Below are positions 17,021 to 25,713 of a stretch of DNA of 64,000 nt, in pieces. How positions within the stretch are numbered: position 1 is the stretch's first letter; each line of letters opens with the position of its first letter. The DNA comes from Streptomyces sp. CA-278952 (lineage in GTDB: Bacteria; Actinomycetota; Actinomycetes; Streptomycetales; Streptomycetaceae), in NCBI RefSeq assembly GCF_028747205.1, contig NZ_CP112880.1, forward strand, positions 4,402,001 to 4,466,000, written 5' to 3'. A program made the position numbers and the translations under genes. The notes under the pieces are model-generated. The model had not been told where the DNA came from. It did no database searches and was given only the letters and a program-made list of their open reading frames with translations.

Positions 17021-18022
17021 CTACGGCTCCAGCACCACCTTGCCCATCGTGCCCCGGGTCTCCAGCGCGCGGTGTGCGGCGGCGGCCTCGGCGAGCGGGA
17101 AGCGCTGCACGGCGGGCCGCAGCCGGCCGGCCGCGGCCTCGGCGAGGGCGCGGGTCTCCAGTGCGCGCAGACCGCCGGCCCTCTCGTACATCCCCGGCCC
17201 GAGGACGGACCCGGACGTGATGCCGCGTTCGGCCAGCTCCTCGTCGGTGAAGGTGAGCGGCCCCCCGTCGGGGAGCCCCTCGCCCGACCAGCCGTAGACC
17301 ACGTGCCGCCCGCCGGGGCCGAGAAGGTCCACGGCGGCGCGGGCGGTGGCCCCGCCGACGGAGTCGTAGACGACGGTCGCCCGCAGTCCCGCGGCTTCGA
17401 GGTGTTCGCGTGCCCGGCGCGGCCAGTCGGGGCGGGTGTAGTCGAGGGCGAGGCCGGCGCCTTCGGCCTCCGCCCGGGCCACCTTCGCCGGGCCGCCGGC
17501 CAGCGCGATCACGGAGGCCCCCGCGTTCCTCGCGTACTGGACGACGAGGGTGCCGATCCCGCCCGCCGCCGCGGTGACGACGACCACGGAATCCGGGCCG
17601 AGCGGGGTGGACCCGAGGATGCCGAGCGCAGTGCGGCCGGTGCCGATCATGGCGACGGCCCCGGCGGCGTCGAGCCCCTCGGGGACCTCGTGGAGCCGGT
17701 CGGCCTCGGTGACGGTGAGTTCGGCGTACCCGCCCGGCGCCATGCCGATGTGGGCGACGACGCGCTTGCCGAGCCAGTCGGCGTCGACGCCTTCGCCCAC
17801 CGTCTCGACGGTTCCGGCGACCTCGCGGCCGGGGACGGTGGGGAGGGGTGTGGGCTCCGGGTAGGGGCCGCGCTCCCCTTCCCGCAGCGCGGTGTCCAGG
17901 AGGTGCACCCCGGCCGCGGCCACGGCGATACGGACCTGGCCGGGGCCGGGAACGGGGTCCTCGGTGCTCTCGTACACGAGGTTCTCGGCGGGGCCGAAGG
18001 CGTGAAGGCGTACGGCGTGCAT
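17021..18022 (-). CDS. NADPH:quinone reductase, probable SoxR-regulon member
   Basis: This 333-aa zinc-independent medium-chain dehydrogenase reduces quinones or related electrophiles with NADPH. An N-terminal GroES-like domain (MHAVRLHAFGPAENLVYEST) precedes a Rossmann domain with AAAGGIGTLVVQYARNAGA. The start is the ATG at 18022. The promoter at 18080-18107 looks like a SoxR box. From memory, the S. coelicolor counterpart (SCO4266) is one of the few SoxR targets and is induced by redox-active compounds such as actinorhodin. Protection against redox-cycling metabolites is therefore the likely job. Confidence 0.92.
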   Translation of the reverse strand: MHAVRLHAFGPAENLVYESTEDPVPGPGQVRIAVAAAGVHLLDTALREGERGPYPEPTPLPTVPGREVAGTVETVGEGVDADWLGKRVVAHIGMAPGGYAELTVTEADRLHEVPEGLDAAGAVAMIGTGRTALGILGSTPLGPDSVVVVTAAAGGIGTLVVQYARNAGASVIALAGGPAKVARAEAEGAGLALDYTRPDWPRRAREHLEAAGLRATVVYDSVGGATARAAVDLLGPGGRHVVYGWSGEGLPDGGPLTFTDEELAERGITSGSVLGPGMYERAGGLRALETRALAEAAAGRLRPAVQRFPLAEAAAAHRALETRGTMGKVVLEP

Positions 18023-18079
18023 GGCGGGCTCCCTGGGATCGCGCTGCGGGGTGTGCCCGCTGCGGGCTGTGCCTCCACC

Positions 18080-18107
18080 CTCGTACGTCAAGTGCGCTTG
18101 AGGTCAA
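18080..18107 (-). promoter_or_regulatory. Probable SoxR box with overlapping -35/-10
   Basis: On the minus strand TTGACC (18107-18102) and TACGAG (18085-18080) are separated by 16 bp that hold TCAAG-CGCA-CTTGA. This fits the CCTCAAG...CTTGA operator that SoxR binds between -35 and -10. The -35 overlaps the stop codon of the upstream gene. Confidence 0.7.
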
Positions 18108-19294
18108 CCCCGGTCCCGGGCTCCCGTGCTGGAGCGCTGTCCGGTGGCCTTCACGGCGAGCAGGGCGGCTTCGATGCCGCTGGTGAAGGAGACCTCGCTG
18201 AGGAGCCCCGGGGCGGCGACCTGGTCGCCCGCCAGGAAGATCCCGTCGCCCCGGACCACGGAGGGCCGGTCCCGCCAGGTGGTGCCCGGGCGGTCGACGG
18301 CCCCGGTGCGGCCGTCGGCAAGGGCTTCGACGCGCCAGGTGGTGCGCTCCCGCCAGCCCGGGAAGCCGAGGTCGAGAAGCTCCTCGGCCCGCGCGGTCCC
18401 TTCCGCCCTGCGCGCGTCGGGGCCGATCGGGAACTGGCCCTGGAGCAGTTGTTCGCCGGCCGGGGCGAGGCCGGGATCCTGGGCGGTGAACCGCTCCAGC
18501 CAGCCGGGCGCGTCCAGGTCCGACACGACGAACGCGTCGCCGCGCCGGGTGCGTACCGCCAGGTCCAGCAGGACGGTGCGGCCGCTCTCCCAGGTGAGGG
18601 ACGCGTCGTCGAGGAGGAGGCGGGCGGAGTCGAGGGAGGTGGCGACGACGACCGGTCCGGTACGGGCCAGCTCGCCGAGGGTCCGGGCGTCGACGCGGGC
18701 GGCGGTCTCGATGGTGACCCCGAGGCTCCGGGCGTGGCCGGCCATCCGCTCGACGAGCGGCGCCCAGCCGCCGACCGGATAGTGGGCCTCGGGCGGGAAC
18801 GAGGCCAGGCGGTGCAGGCGCTCCTGGACGAAACGGGCCGAGAGTGCCCCGGGGTCGTGGTGGAACAGCGCGGTGGCGGCGAAGTTCGCGGCGGCCCGGG
18901 CTCCCTCCTCGCCGACCTGCCCGGCGGCCCACTCCAGGAAGGCGTCGTCGACCGGAGCCGTGCGGGGTGCCCGGCGGGCCAGCCGCAGCAGAGCCACGGG
19001 CGGGGTCCGGCGGGCGGCTCCCGCGCGGCGGAAACGGAAGCGGAGGCCTTCGCGGGGCGGTACGGAGACGACGGCGCCGAGTAGACCGCGCCGGGCCAGC
19101 CAGGTCCAGTGCGGCCCGCGCCGGTACAGGGCGTGCGGGCCTTCGTTGGCGCGGTACGGCCCGTCCGCGGTCCTGGCCCGGCCGCCGAGGGTCCGGTGGC
19201 CCTCGTGCAGGGTGACGCGCGCACCGGACTCGGCCGCGGTGATGGCGGCGGTGAGGCCGGCGAGGCCGCCGCCGATGACATGGATGTTTTCCAT
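18104..19294 (-). CDS. NAD(P)/FAD-dependent oxidoreductase (amine oxidase/desaturase-like)
   Basis: This 396-aa protein starts at the ATG at 19294. The FAD motif IHVIGGGLAGLTAAITAAESGA and GGRARTADG match the flavin amine-oxidase/phytoene-desaturase superfamily, and the C-terminus has GIFLAGDQVAAPGLLSEVSF for FAD ribityl contact. It is upstream of the quinone reductase on the same strand with an 81-bp gap that contains a separate promoter. No carotenoid genes are nearby, so a carotenoid role is unsupported. Substrate unknown. Confidence 0.85.
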   Translation of the reverse strand: MENIHVIGGGLAGLTAAITAAESGARVTLHEGHRTLGGRARTADGPYRANEGPHALYRRGPHWTWLARRGLLGAVVSVPPREGLRFRFRRAGAARRTPPVALLRLARRAPRTAPVDDAFLEWAAGQVGEEGARAAANFAATALFHHDPGALSARFVQERLHRLASFPPEAHYPVGGWAPLVERMAGHARSLGVTIETAARVDARTLGELARTGPVVVATSLDSARLLLDDASLTWESGRTVLLDLAVRTRRGDAFVVSDLDAPGWLERFTAQDPGLAPAGEQLLQGQFPIGPDARRAEGTARAEELLDLGFPGWRERTTWRVEALADGRTGAVDRPGTTWRDRPSVVRGDGIFLAGDQVAAPGLLSEVSFTSGIEAALLAVKATGQRSSTGARDRG

Positions 19295-19397
19295 AACTGG
19301 ATCTCCTTCGCGTCTTTGATGATGCGACGGATCGGGGGCGGCGGCTCGTGACACGGTCGCCGGAGGGTTGTCAGTGGGGTGCGTCACGATGGGGGGC

Positions 19398-20135
19398 ATG
19401 GCAGCGAGTGAGGGCAGGACGACCAGAGCGACCGGGGCGACCAGGGGGGCCAGGGGGGCCAGGGAGGTCAAGGGCAAGAAGGACACCATCGCGGCGGCGC
19501 GGCGTCCGGAGGTGCGGCTGCCACCGCTCGTCCCCTACGACGGCGAGGGCCTGGAGCCGGACGGGGACTACGACGGGGTGCGGTTCGACGGGGTGGACCT
19601 GACGGACGCGTCGGGCCGGGGCGCGCGCTTCATGGACTGCGCCCTGGACGGCTGCACCCTGGACCGCGCGGAGCTGGCGCGGGCCCGCTTCATTGACGCC
19701 GTGCTGACGGGCGTACGGGGTGTGGGCACCGATCTCGCGGAGGCGTCGCTGCGGGACGTGGAGGTGGTGGACGCGCGCCTGGGCGGGGTGCAGTTGCATG
19801 GTGCGGTGCTGGAGCGGGTGGTGGTGCGCGGCGGCAAGATCGACTACCTGAATCTGCGCAAGGCACGGCTGAAGGACGTCGTCTTCGAGGGGTGCGTGCT
19901 CTCCGAGCCGGACTTCGGGAACGCGCATCTGGTCCGCGTCGAGTTCCGTGACTGCGTGCTGAAGCGGGCGGACTTCAGCGGGGCCCGGATGGAGTCCGTG
20001 GACCTGCGCGCGGTGGCCGAGTTGAACATCGCGCGGGGTGTGGACCGGCTGGCGGGCGCGGTGATCAGCCCGTCGCAGCTGATGGAGCTGGCTCCGGCGT
20101 TCGCGGCGCAGATCGGGGTGCGAGTGGAGGCGTGA
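19398..20135 (+). CDS. Pentapeptide-repeat protein
   Basis: This 245-aa protein has a low-complexity Arg/Gly/Ala N-terminus (TRATGATRGARGAREV). About 100 residues of A(D/R)LxxA(R/S)F-type five-residue repeats follow (FDGVDLTDASGRGARFMDCALDG, and later LKRADFSGARMESVDLR), predicted to fold as a right-handed quadrilateral beta-helix. Known relatives mimic DNA (Qnr/MfpA) or have unknown roles. I prefer ATG 19398; GTG 19368 is an in-frame alternative. No signal peptide is seen, so it is probably cytosolic. Confidence 0.85.
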   Translation: MAASEGRTTRATGATRGARGAREVKGKKDTIAAARRPEVRLPPLVPYDGEGLEPDGDYDGVRFDGVDLTDASGRGARFMDCALDGCTLDRAELARARFIDAVLTGVRGVGTDLAEASLRDVEVVDARLGGVQLHGAVLERVVVRGGKIDYLNLRKARLKDVVFEGCVLSEPDFGNAHLVRVEFRDCVLKRADFSGARMESVDLRAVAELNIARGVDRLAGAVISPSQLMELAPAFAAQIGVRVEA

Positions 20136-20189
20136 GGCCCTCGGCCGGCCCCCGGGGCCGCACGGGACGCGGAAGACGGGCCCGGGGCC

Positions 20190-20687
20190 TCACAAACGGG
20201 GAAAGCGGGCCTGGAGGTCCCAGATCACGGGGTTGTCGGCGAGGCCCTCGTGCATGTCGGCCAGGTCGGCGATCAGGTCGTGCAGGAAGTCACGGGCCTC
20301 GCGGCGCAGGAGGGAGTGGCTGAAGGTGAGCGGCGGCTCGTCGCCGGGCATCCAGTCCGCCTCGACGTCGACCCAGCCGAAGCGCCGCTCGAACAGCATC
20401 CGGTCCGAGGACTCGGTGAAGTCCAGCTCCGCGTACTGCTGCCGGTGCGAGCGGTTGCCGCGCGGATCCTGGTCGATCTGCTCGACGATGTCGCACAGCG
20501 CCCACGCGAAGTCCAGTACCGGCACCCATCCCCAGGCTGTGGACACCTCGCGGTCCGCCTTGGTGTCCGCGAGGTAGACGTCGCCGGAGAACAGATCGTG
20601 CCGCAGCGCGCGGACGTCCGCGCGGCGGTAGTCGGTCTGCGGGGGGTCGGGGAAGCGGCGGGAGAGGGAGTAGCCGATGTCGAGCAC
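20190..20687 (-). CDS. Conserved hypothetical protein, 165 aa
   Basis: An acidic, tryptophan-rich soluble protein (VSTAWGWVPVLDFAWALCD, then FGWVDVEADWMPGDEPPLTF). There is no signal peptide or membrane segment. The pattern of paired acidic residues and aromatics resembles small Streptomyces proteins without assigned function, sometimes found near toxin or immunity loci. I do not recognise a catalytic motif. It is divergent from a decayed nuclease-family gene that starts about 100 bp away. Confidence 0.75.
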   Translation of the reverse strand: MLDIGYSLSRRFPDPPQTDYRRADVRALRHDLFSGDVYLADTKADREVSTAWGWVPVLDFAWALCDIVEQIDQDPRGNRSHRQQYAELDFTESSDRMLFERRFGWVDVEADWMPGDEPPLTFSHSLLRREARDFLHDLIADLADMHEGLADNPVIWDLQARFPRL

Positions 20688-20789
20688 GGATCGATGGTGT
20701 CATGCCCGTCCGGGGTGGACCGACACGATCGGGTGAAGCGATGCGGGTATGCCGGACGCATATGCGGATCGCTCTCTAGCCTCCGGCAT

Positions 20790-21210
20790 ATGGTCAGTTC
20801 GCCTCATGAGGCTCATCATCGGATCTTCCGGGGGAATCCGGGCCATCCGGGTCACTGACGCCGATGCCGCAGCGGTTTTCGCCGAATTCACCGAGGCGGG
20901 TCTGGGCGCCACCCCGGCCCGTGAGATCTGGAGGAACCTGATGGGCACTGGTCTCAGTCACTTCCGCGGCTTCGTCGCCGAGAGTTTCCGCGAGGAAGGC
21001 CGCGAGGAAGGCCGCGAGGAAGGCCGCGACGAGGGCCGCGTCGAAGGCCGGGCCGAGGACATTCTGCGGATTCTCGCGGTGCGCGGTGTCACGGTGCCGG
21101 ATGAGGCACGGCAGCGGATCACCGCCTGCAAGGACCTTGCGGTGCTCGATGTGTGGTTCGAGCGCGCCGTCACGGCGACGACCGCCGACGCGGTGCTCGC
21201 GGGGAGCTGA
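20790..21210 (+). pseudogene. Internally deleted Rpn/PD-(D/E)XK-like nuclease-family gene
   Basis: The start ATGGTCAGTTCGCCTCATGA at 20790 encodes MVSSPHEAHHRIF, the usual N-terminus of a family of ~290-aa Streptomyces proteins. That frame stops at 20856-20858. From about 20854 another frame reads VTDADAAAVFAEFTEAGL...EILR-type sequence through ILAVRGVTVPDEARQRI to 21210, the usual C-terminus of the same family. The ~180 middle residues, including the nuclease core, are missing and the joint is frameshifted. A 12-bp tandem repeat (CGCGAGGAAGGC, five units, 20989-21048) encodes REEG repeats. Family recall is from memory. Confidence 0.7.
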
Positions 21211-21297
21211 GATCGCCGGGTTCGCTCCCGAGGTCCTGTCCTCGTGGGCCCTTCCACGACGTCCGGACGTCCGGGGTGCGGGCCCGGCCGGTGCGGA

Positions 21298-22377
21298 TCA
21301 GTCGGCCACGGCCTCGATGACGGCGAACGGCGCGGCCTCCGCGAGCGGGGTGACCGTCGTGAGGGCCAGGCCCGCGCGGCGGCACACCTCCGCGAAGTCA
21401 TCGCGGGTGCGCTCCCGGCCGCCCACGTTCACCAGCATGTTGAGGTCGCTGAGGTAGGTGATCCCGCCGTTGGTGACGTCGGCTTGGACGTCGACCGCGT
21501 CGGGAAGCACGGGCTCCACGATCAGGACGAGGCCGCCGGGCGGCAGCACCCCGCGGCAGTGGCTCAGGATCGTGACCACCTGGTCGTCCGTCCAGTCGTG
21601 CAGGACGCTCTTCAGCAGGTAGAGATCCGAGCCCCCGGGGACCGAGTGGAAGAAGTCTCCGGCGATCAGGGAGCACCGGTTCTCCAGCCCGTGGCGCGCC
21701 ATCGTGTCCGGCGTCCCGGCCAGGCCCTCCGCAGTGTCGAGGACGACACCGGTGAGGCCGGGATGCGCGGCGAGCACACCGGCCAGGAGAGTCCCGTCGC
21801 CCCCGCCGACATCCGTGACCGAGGTGAACCGGCCGAAGTCGAAGGCGTGCGGCAGGGCGGCGGCGGTCTCCGAGGAGGCTTGGCCCATCGCCGCGTTGAA
21901 CTCCGCGGACAGCTCGGGGTGCCGGGCGAGGTGGCTGAAGAAGTCGGTGCCGAACACGCCGTCGAACGCGACCTCGCCGGTGCGGACGCTGTCGTCCAGG
22001 TGCTCCCAGGCACGCACGATCGTCGGCTCGGTGAACATCCTGACGAACGAGGCGAGCGAGTCGGGGCGGCCGGGGTGCAGCAGTGCGCCCGCGGGGGTCA
22101 CCGAGAAGGATCCCGGGACGGGCTCCCGCAGCAGGCCGAGTCCGGTCAGGGCGCGCAGCAGCCGCTCCATGGGCTGGGGTTCGGCTCCGGCGTCGGCGGC
22201 CACCTCGACAGCCCGGCGTGTCGCATCGCCCAGCAGTTCCACCACCCTCAACCGGGCCGCCGCGCGCAGGGTCTGCGCCGCCATGCTCCCGAACGCCAGC
22301 CGGGTGATCAGATCGCGGTCGGCCGTCTCCGCTGCCGTGACCCCCTCGGTGTTCGTGGTCGTGTTCGTGTTCGTCAT
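21298..22377 (-). CDS. SAM-dependent O-methyltransferase
   Basis: This 359-aa class I methyltransferase of the hydroxyneurosporene/antibiotic O-methyltransferase type has an N-terminal dimerisation winged helix (LAFGSMAAQTLRAAARLRVVELL) and a SAM site VTDVGGGDGTLLAGVLAAHP. LHDWTDDQVVTIL carries the usual catalytic histidine region. Such enzymes methylate hydroxyls of polyketides and other natural products. It lies 57 bp downstream of an AraC-type regulator gene on the same strand and is probably controlled by it. No biosynthetic core gene is adjacent, so its substrate is unknown. Confidence 0.92.
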   Translation of the reverse strand: MTNTNTTTNTEGVTAAETADRDLITRLAFGSMAAQTLRAAARLRVVELLGDATRRAVEVAADAGAEPQPMERLLRALTGLGLLREPVPGSFSVTPAGALLHPGRPDSLASFVRMFTEPTIVRAWEHLDDSVRTGEVAFDGVFGTDFFSHLARHPELSAEFNAAMGQASSETAAALPHAFDFGRFTSVTDVGGGDGTLLAGVLAAHPGLTGVVLDTAEGLAGTPDTMARHGLENRCSLIAGDFFHSVPGGSDLYLLKSVLHDWTDDQVVTILSHCRGVLPPGGLVLIVEPVLPDAVDVQADVTNGGITYLSDLNMLVNVGGRERTRDDFAEVCRRAGLALTTVTPLAEAAPFAVIEAVAD

Positions 22378-22434
22378 GGGTGTTGCCTCTCGACTGTGTG
22401 CGGTGGGTACGTGCGGTGGGTACGTGCGCGAAGG

Positions 22435-23262
22435 TCAGCCGGCGGACGTGGACCTGCCGGCCAGGGCGCGCGGCGTGCACCCTGCCAGGGCCGTGACGTC
22501 GCGGTGGAGGTGGGACTGGTCGGCGTATCCACACGCGAGGGCGACGGTGTCGGCACTCTCGCCCGCGCAGAGGGCCCGGGCGGCGTGGTCGAAGCGGACC
22601 AGCATGGCGGCGCGTTTGGGGGTGAGGCCGATCTGGTCGGTGAACCGGGACCACAGCCGCTTGCGGCTCCATCCGAAGGACGCGGCCAGACCGGCGACCC
22701 GTACCCGGCCCCGGCGGGCCACGATGGTGTTCCAGGCGGCGGCGACCTCGGGTGACACCGGCGGTGTGCCGACAGCACGCCTCGCGAGGAACGCGTCCGT
22801 CAGCGCCAGGCGTTCCTGCCAGGTCGTGGCGTCGGTCAACTGCTCGCGGAGGGAGCGGGCGGTCCGACCCCACAGGTCTTCCAGACCGTTGACCGACCCG
22901 TCCAGCTCGCGCGGGGAGACGCCCAGCACCGCATGGGCGGCCAGGGGTGGCAGACCGACCTCGACGCACTCGACGTGCTCGCCCCGGACCCGGGCCGGGC
23001 CGGGCGACAACGAGGCGACGAAGCTCCTCAGCGGCCGGCGCGCCGTGGCACTCTCCACCGTGAGGGAGGCGTCCCCGAGCCCGATGACGACGACCACGAC
23101 GGGCTGGGGGAGCACCTGCATGTCCAGCCCGACGGAGGCGCGGTCACGGAAACCGGCCAGCCGGGCCCCGTCGAGCGCCGTGCCGCCGAGGAAGTGGGCG
23201 ACCTCCCAGCCGTGCTCGGAATCATGCTCCCGAGGCGCGGGACCCACGTGATTTCTGCGCAT
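22435..23262 (-). CDS. AraC-family regulator
   Basis: This 275-aa regulator starts at the ATG at 23262. The C-terminal AraC/XylS domain has two helix-turn-helix motifs (VAGLAASFGWSRKRLWSRF, then VALACGYADQSHLHRDVTAL). The N-terminal ~150 residues are a sensor region (HFLGGTALDGARLAGFRDRAS...). The gene precedes the O-methyltransferase and the two probably form an operon. The inducer is unknown. Confidence 0.9.
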   Translation of the reverse strand: MRRNHVGPAPREHDSEHGWEVAHFLGGTALDGARLAGFRDRASVGLDMQVLPQPVVVVVIGLGDASLTVESATARRPLRSFVASLSPGPARVRGEHVECVEVGLPPLAAHAVLGVSPRELDGSVNGLEDLWGRTARSLREQLTDATTWQERLALTDAFLARRAVGTPPVSPEVAAAWNTIVARRGRVRVAGLAASFGWSRKRLWSRFTDQIGLTPKRAAMLVRFDHAARALCAGESADTVALACGYADQSHLHRDVTALAGCTPRALAGRSTSAG

Positions 23263-23371
23263 GCGCCTACCGTTGCCGACTCCGGCGCGCTTGTCTTGGA
23301 CGAAAGTTCCCCGGATCCCGAGTCCCGCGATTCCGTCCAGGGGGCCAGGCTCGCGGGCTCCGCGCCCCGGC

Positions 23372-24016
23372 TCACGGCAGCAGGCGCTGCTCCTTCGCCA
23401 CCGACACCGCGCCCGCACGGGTGTCGACGCCGAGCTTGTCGTAGATCCGGCCCAGGTGGGTCTTGACCGTGGCCTCGCTGATGAACAGGGCCCGGGCGAT
23501 GTCGCGGTTGCCGAGACCCTGGGAGAGCTGGGCCAGGATGTCGCGTTCACGGTCGGTGAGGCTGGGGCGGGGGCTGCGCATCCGGGCCATGACCCGGCTG
23601 GCGACGGGAGCGGAGAGCGTGGTGCGGCCCTGGGCGGCGGACCGGATCGCGGCGAACAGCTCCTCGGGGCGCTCCGCTTTCAGCAGATAGCCGGTCGCCC
23701 CCGCCTCGATGGCCCGGGTGATGTCGGCATCGGTGTCGTACGTGGTCAGCACGAGGACGTGGACCGTGCCGTCGGCCGCGATGCGGCGGGTCGCCTCGAC
23801 GCCGTCGATGCCCTCGCCGAGCTGGAGGTCCATGAGGACGACGTCCGGGGTGAGCCGGGCGGCCAGGACCACGGCCTCCTCGCCGCTGCCGGCCTCGCCG
23901 ACGACCTCGATGTCCGGTTCGCTGCCGAGGAGGGCGAGCAGCCCGGCGCGGACGACCGCGTGGTCGTCGCAGAGCAGGATGCGTACGGGGGGCGTCTGCG
24001 GGCCTTGGCCGGTCAT
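23372..24016 (-). CDS. senR: SenR-like NarL-family response regulator
   Basis: This 214-aa response regulator has a receiver domain (residues 12-125) with acidic pocket CDDH, phospho-acceptor Asp in VVLMDLQLG and a switch lysine in LLKAE. A LuxR-type helix-turn-helix follows near residues 150-205 (LTDRERDILAQLSQGLGNRDIARAL). It overlaps the upstream kinase gene by 4 bp. With the HbpS homologue divergently encoded beyond the kinase, this matches the SenS-SenR haem/redox system of S. reticuli, in which SenR controls hbpS and oxidative-stress genes. Confidence 0.85.
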   Translation of the reverse strand: MTGQGPQTPPVRILLCDDHAVVRAGLLALLGSEPDIEVVGEAGSGEEAVVLAARLTPDVVLMDLQLGEGIDGVEATRRIAADGTVHVLVLTTYDTDADITRAIEAGATGYLLKAERPEELFAAIRSAAQGRTTLSAPVASRVMARMRSPRPSLTDRERDILAQLSQGLGNRDIARALFISEATVKTHLGRIYDKLGVDTRAGAVSVAKEQRLLP

Positions 24017-25410
24017 GCGGGGTCCTCCGGGGCGGTGAGGGAGGCGGGAGCGAGCGGGATCGCGGCCGAGAGGACCGTGCCCTCGCCCGGGGCCGACTCG
24101 ATGGTGAGCGTTCCGCCGAGCTGGTGCACGCGGGCCCGGATCGCGGGGAGCCCGTGGCCGCGCACGGTGTCGGGGCTGCGGACGGGCGCGGGCTCCACGG
24201 TGAACCCCCGGCCGTTGTCGCCGACATCGAGGACCACCCGGTCGTCGAGGTGAGTCAGGGTCAGCCCGGCGGCGGTGGCCCCGGAGTGCTCCCGCACATT
24301 GGCCAGGGCCCCCTGGGCGATGCGCAGCAGGGCCGACTGCACCCGGTCCGGCAGCGGGGCGTGCGGGGTGCCCTCCACATGGCAGTGGACGGTGAGCGCG
24401 CCCTCCGCCTGGGCGCTCTCTCGGGCCGCCAGCGTACGCAGGGCCGCCTCCAGGCCGCCGCCCTGCGCCAGGTCGGCCGGGGCCAGGTCGTGGACGAAGC
24501 GGCGGGCCTCGGCGAGGTTGCGTTCCGCGATACCGGTGGCCGTACGGACGTGGCGGCGGGCCGCGTCCGGGTCGGCGCTCCAGGTGCGGTCGGCCGCCTG
24601 GAGCAGCATCTGCTGGCTGGACAGGCCCTGGGCCAGGGTGTCGTGGATCTCCATGGAGAGCCGCTGGCGCTCGGCGAGGGTCCCCTCGCGCCGCTCGGTG
24701 GCGGCCAGTTCGCGCCGGGTGCGCAGCAGGTCGTCGATCAGCTCGCGCTGGCGTCCGGCCAGTTCCCGCTGGCGTACCGCCTGGCGCTGCATATGGACGA
24801 AGACGGCGGTCGCCACGGCGGCGACCGCGGGCGGGGCGAGGACCAGGTTCGGGTCGAACCCCTCGGCCAGGCGCAGTTGCGCGGCCACGACGAACGCGGT
24901 GAGCAGGGCGACCAGGGCGAGGGCCGCGCGCGGCGGCAGGATGCGCAGCCCGGTGTAGAACAACGGCACCGCGCACCACGCGAAGCTCGGCGCGAGGACG
25001 ACCAGCACCATCCAGACGAGGACGAGCACGCCGAGCCAGGCGAGCCGGCGCGGAGTGGGACGCGAACCCAGGACGGGGCCCAGGAGGTACAGCACCGCCA
25101 GGGTGATCGACAGGGCGATGATCCAGGGGGTGCGGGCCTCGCCGGGGTGCCGCATCAGGAACCGGGTCAGCGAGGCGCCGAGCAGCAGGAAGAACGCGGC
25201 GTGCATGAGGAGCGCGAGCCAGCGGGCGTCGGGGTCGGCGCCGTGACCCGCAGCAGGATCGGCGTCCGGGCCCGAGCCGGAATCCGGGCCGAGGGCAGCG
25301 TTCCTGCCCGAGCCGGTGTCCGCAGCAGGATCGGCCCCCTGCCCCGGGCCGGGGCAGGCGTCGGCGGATCCGCCCCCCACCGGGGCCTGCGGATCGCTCC
25401 GGTGCTCCAC
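24013..25410 (-). CDS. senS: SenS-like membrane sensor histidine kinase
   Basis: This 465-aa kinase has a low-complexity Gly/Asp/Ala N-terminus (1-~60), five or six transmembrane segments (~64-207), then a HisKA_3 dimerisation helix with the phospho-acceptor histidine in LSMEIHDTLAQGLSS (H256) and a HATPase_c domain (VGDNGRGF, GHGLPAIRARV). Start chosen is GTG 25410 with GAGG upstream; the frame is open further to an ATG at 25509 but that runs through a repeat array. Extracellular HbpS is the expected regulator of its activity. Coupled to senR by a 4-bp overlap. Confidence 0.85.
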   Translation of the reverse strand: MEHRSDPQAPVGGGSADACPGPGQGADPAADTGSGRNAALGPDSGSGPDADPAAGHGADPDARWLALLMHAAFFLLLGASLTRFLMRHPGEARTPWIIALSITLAVLYLLGPVLGSRPTPRRLAWLGVLVLVWMVLVVLAPSFAWCAVPLFYTGLRILPPRAALALVALLTAFVVAAQLRLAEGFDPNLVLAPPAVAAVATAVFVHMQRQAVRQRELAGRQRELIDDLLRTRRELAATERREGTLAERQRLSMEIHDTLAQGLSSQQMLLQAADRTWSADPDAARRHVRTATGIAERNLAEARRFVHDLAPADLAQGGGLEAALRTLAARESAQAEGALTVHCHVEGTPHAPLPDRVQSALLRIAQGALANVREHSGATAAGLTLTHLDDRVVLDVGDNGRGFTVEPAPVRSPDTVRGHGLPAIRARVHQLGGTLTIESAPGEGTVLSAAIPLAPASLTAPEDPA

Positions 25411-25713
25411 CTCGTACCTCGTGTTCCCTCTCGCCCGAACGCGCTGAGACCGTGCTGACCTGCTGACCTGCTGACCGTGCTGACCTGCTGACCTGCGCGG
25501 ATCCTCCATGGTGACCCGATCCGGCCACTCCCGCATCAACCGATCGGCTGACGGGGGCGTCGGCCGACCCGCGCGCCGCTTCCAGCCGGTTCGTCGACCG
25601 TACGGGGCCGGATCCGCCGGGAGGATCGATACCAGAGCGAAACGCCCGGACCACTTCCGGGCCGCCCCGCACACCGAACCACCGGGCCGCCCCCGGATCA
25701 CCAAGGAGCCACC
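25411..25713. other. senS-hbpS divergent promoter region (303 bp)
   Basis: It contains an 8-bp repeat array at 25455-25495 and an AAGGAG ribosome site for hbpS at 25703-25708. I see no long palindrome that would mark the SenR site. Confidence 0.55.
25455..25495 (+). repeat. CTGACCTG tandem array, five units
   Basis: CTGACCTG x2, CTGACCGTG, CTGACCTG x2 run head to tail. They share the 8-bp consensus with the array at 11683-11730, 13.8 kb away. Confidence 0.8.

Noticed and set aside
17018..17023. Overlapping convergent genes
   Set aside because: The GNAT and quinone reductase stops abut exactly without overlap; this is ordinary compact packing.
20989..21048. A coiled-coil structural gene from the REEG repeats
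   Set aside because: The repeats are the usual linker of the nuclease-family C-terminus, and the gene lacks its core.
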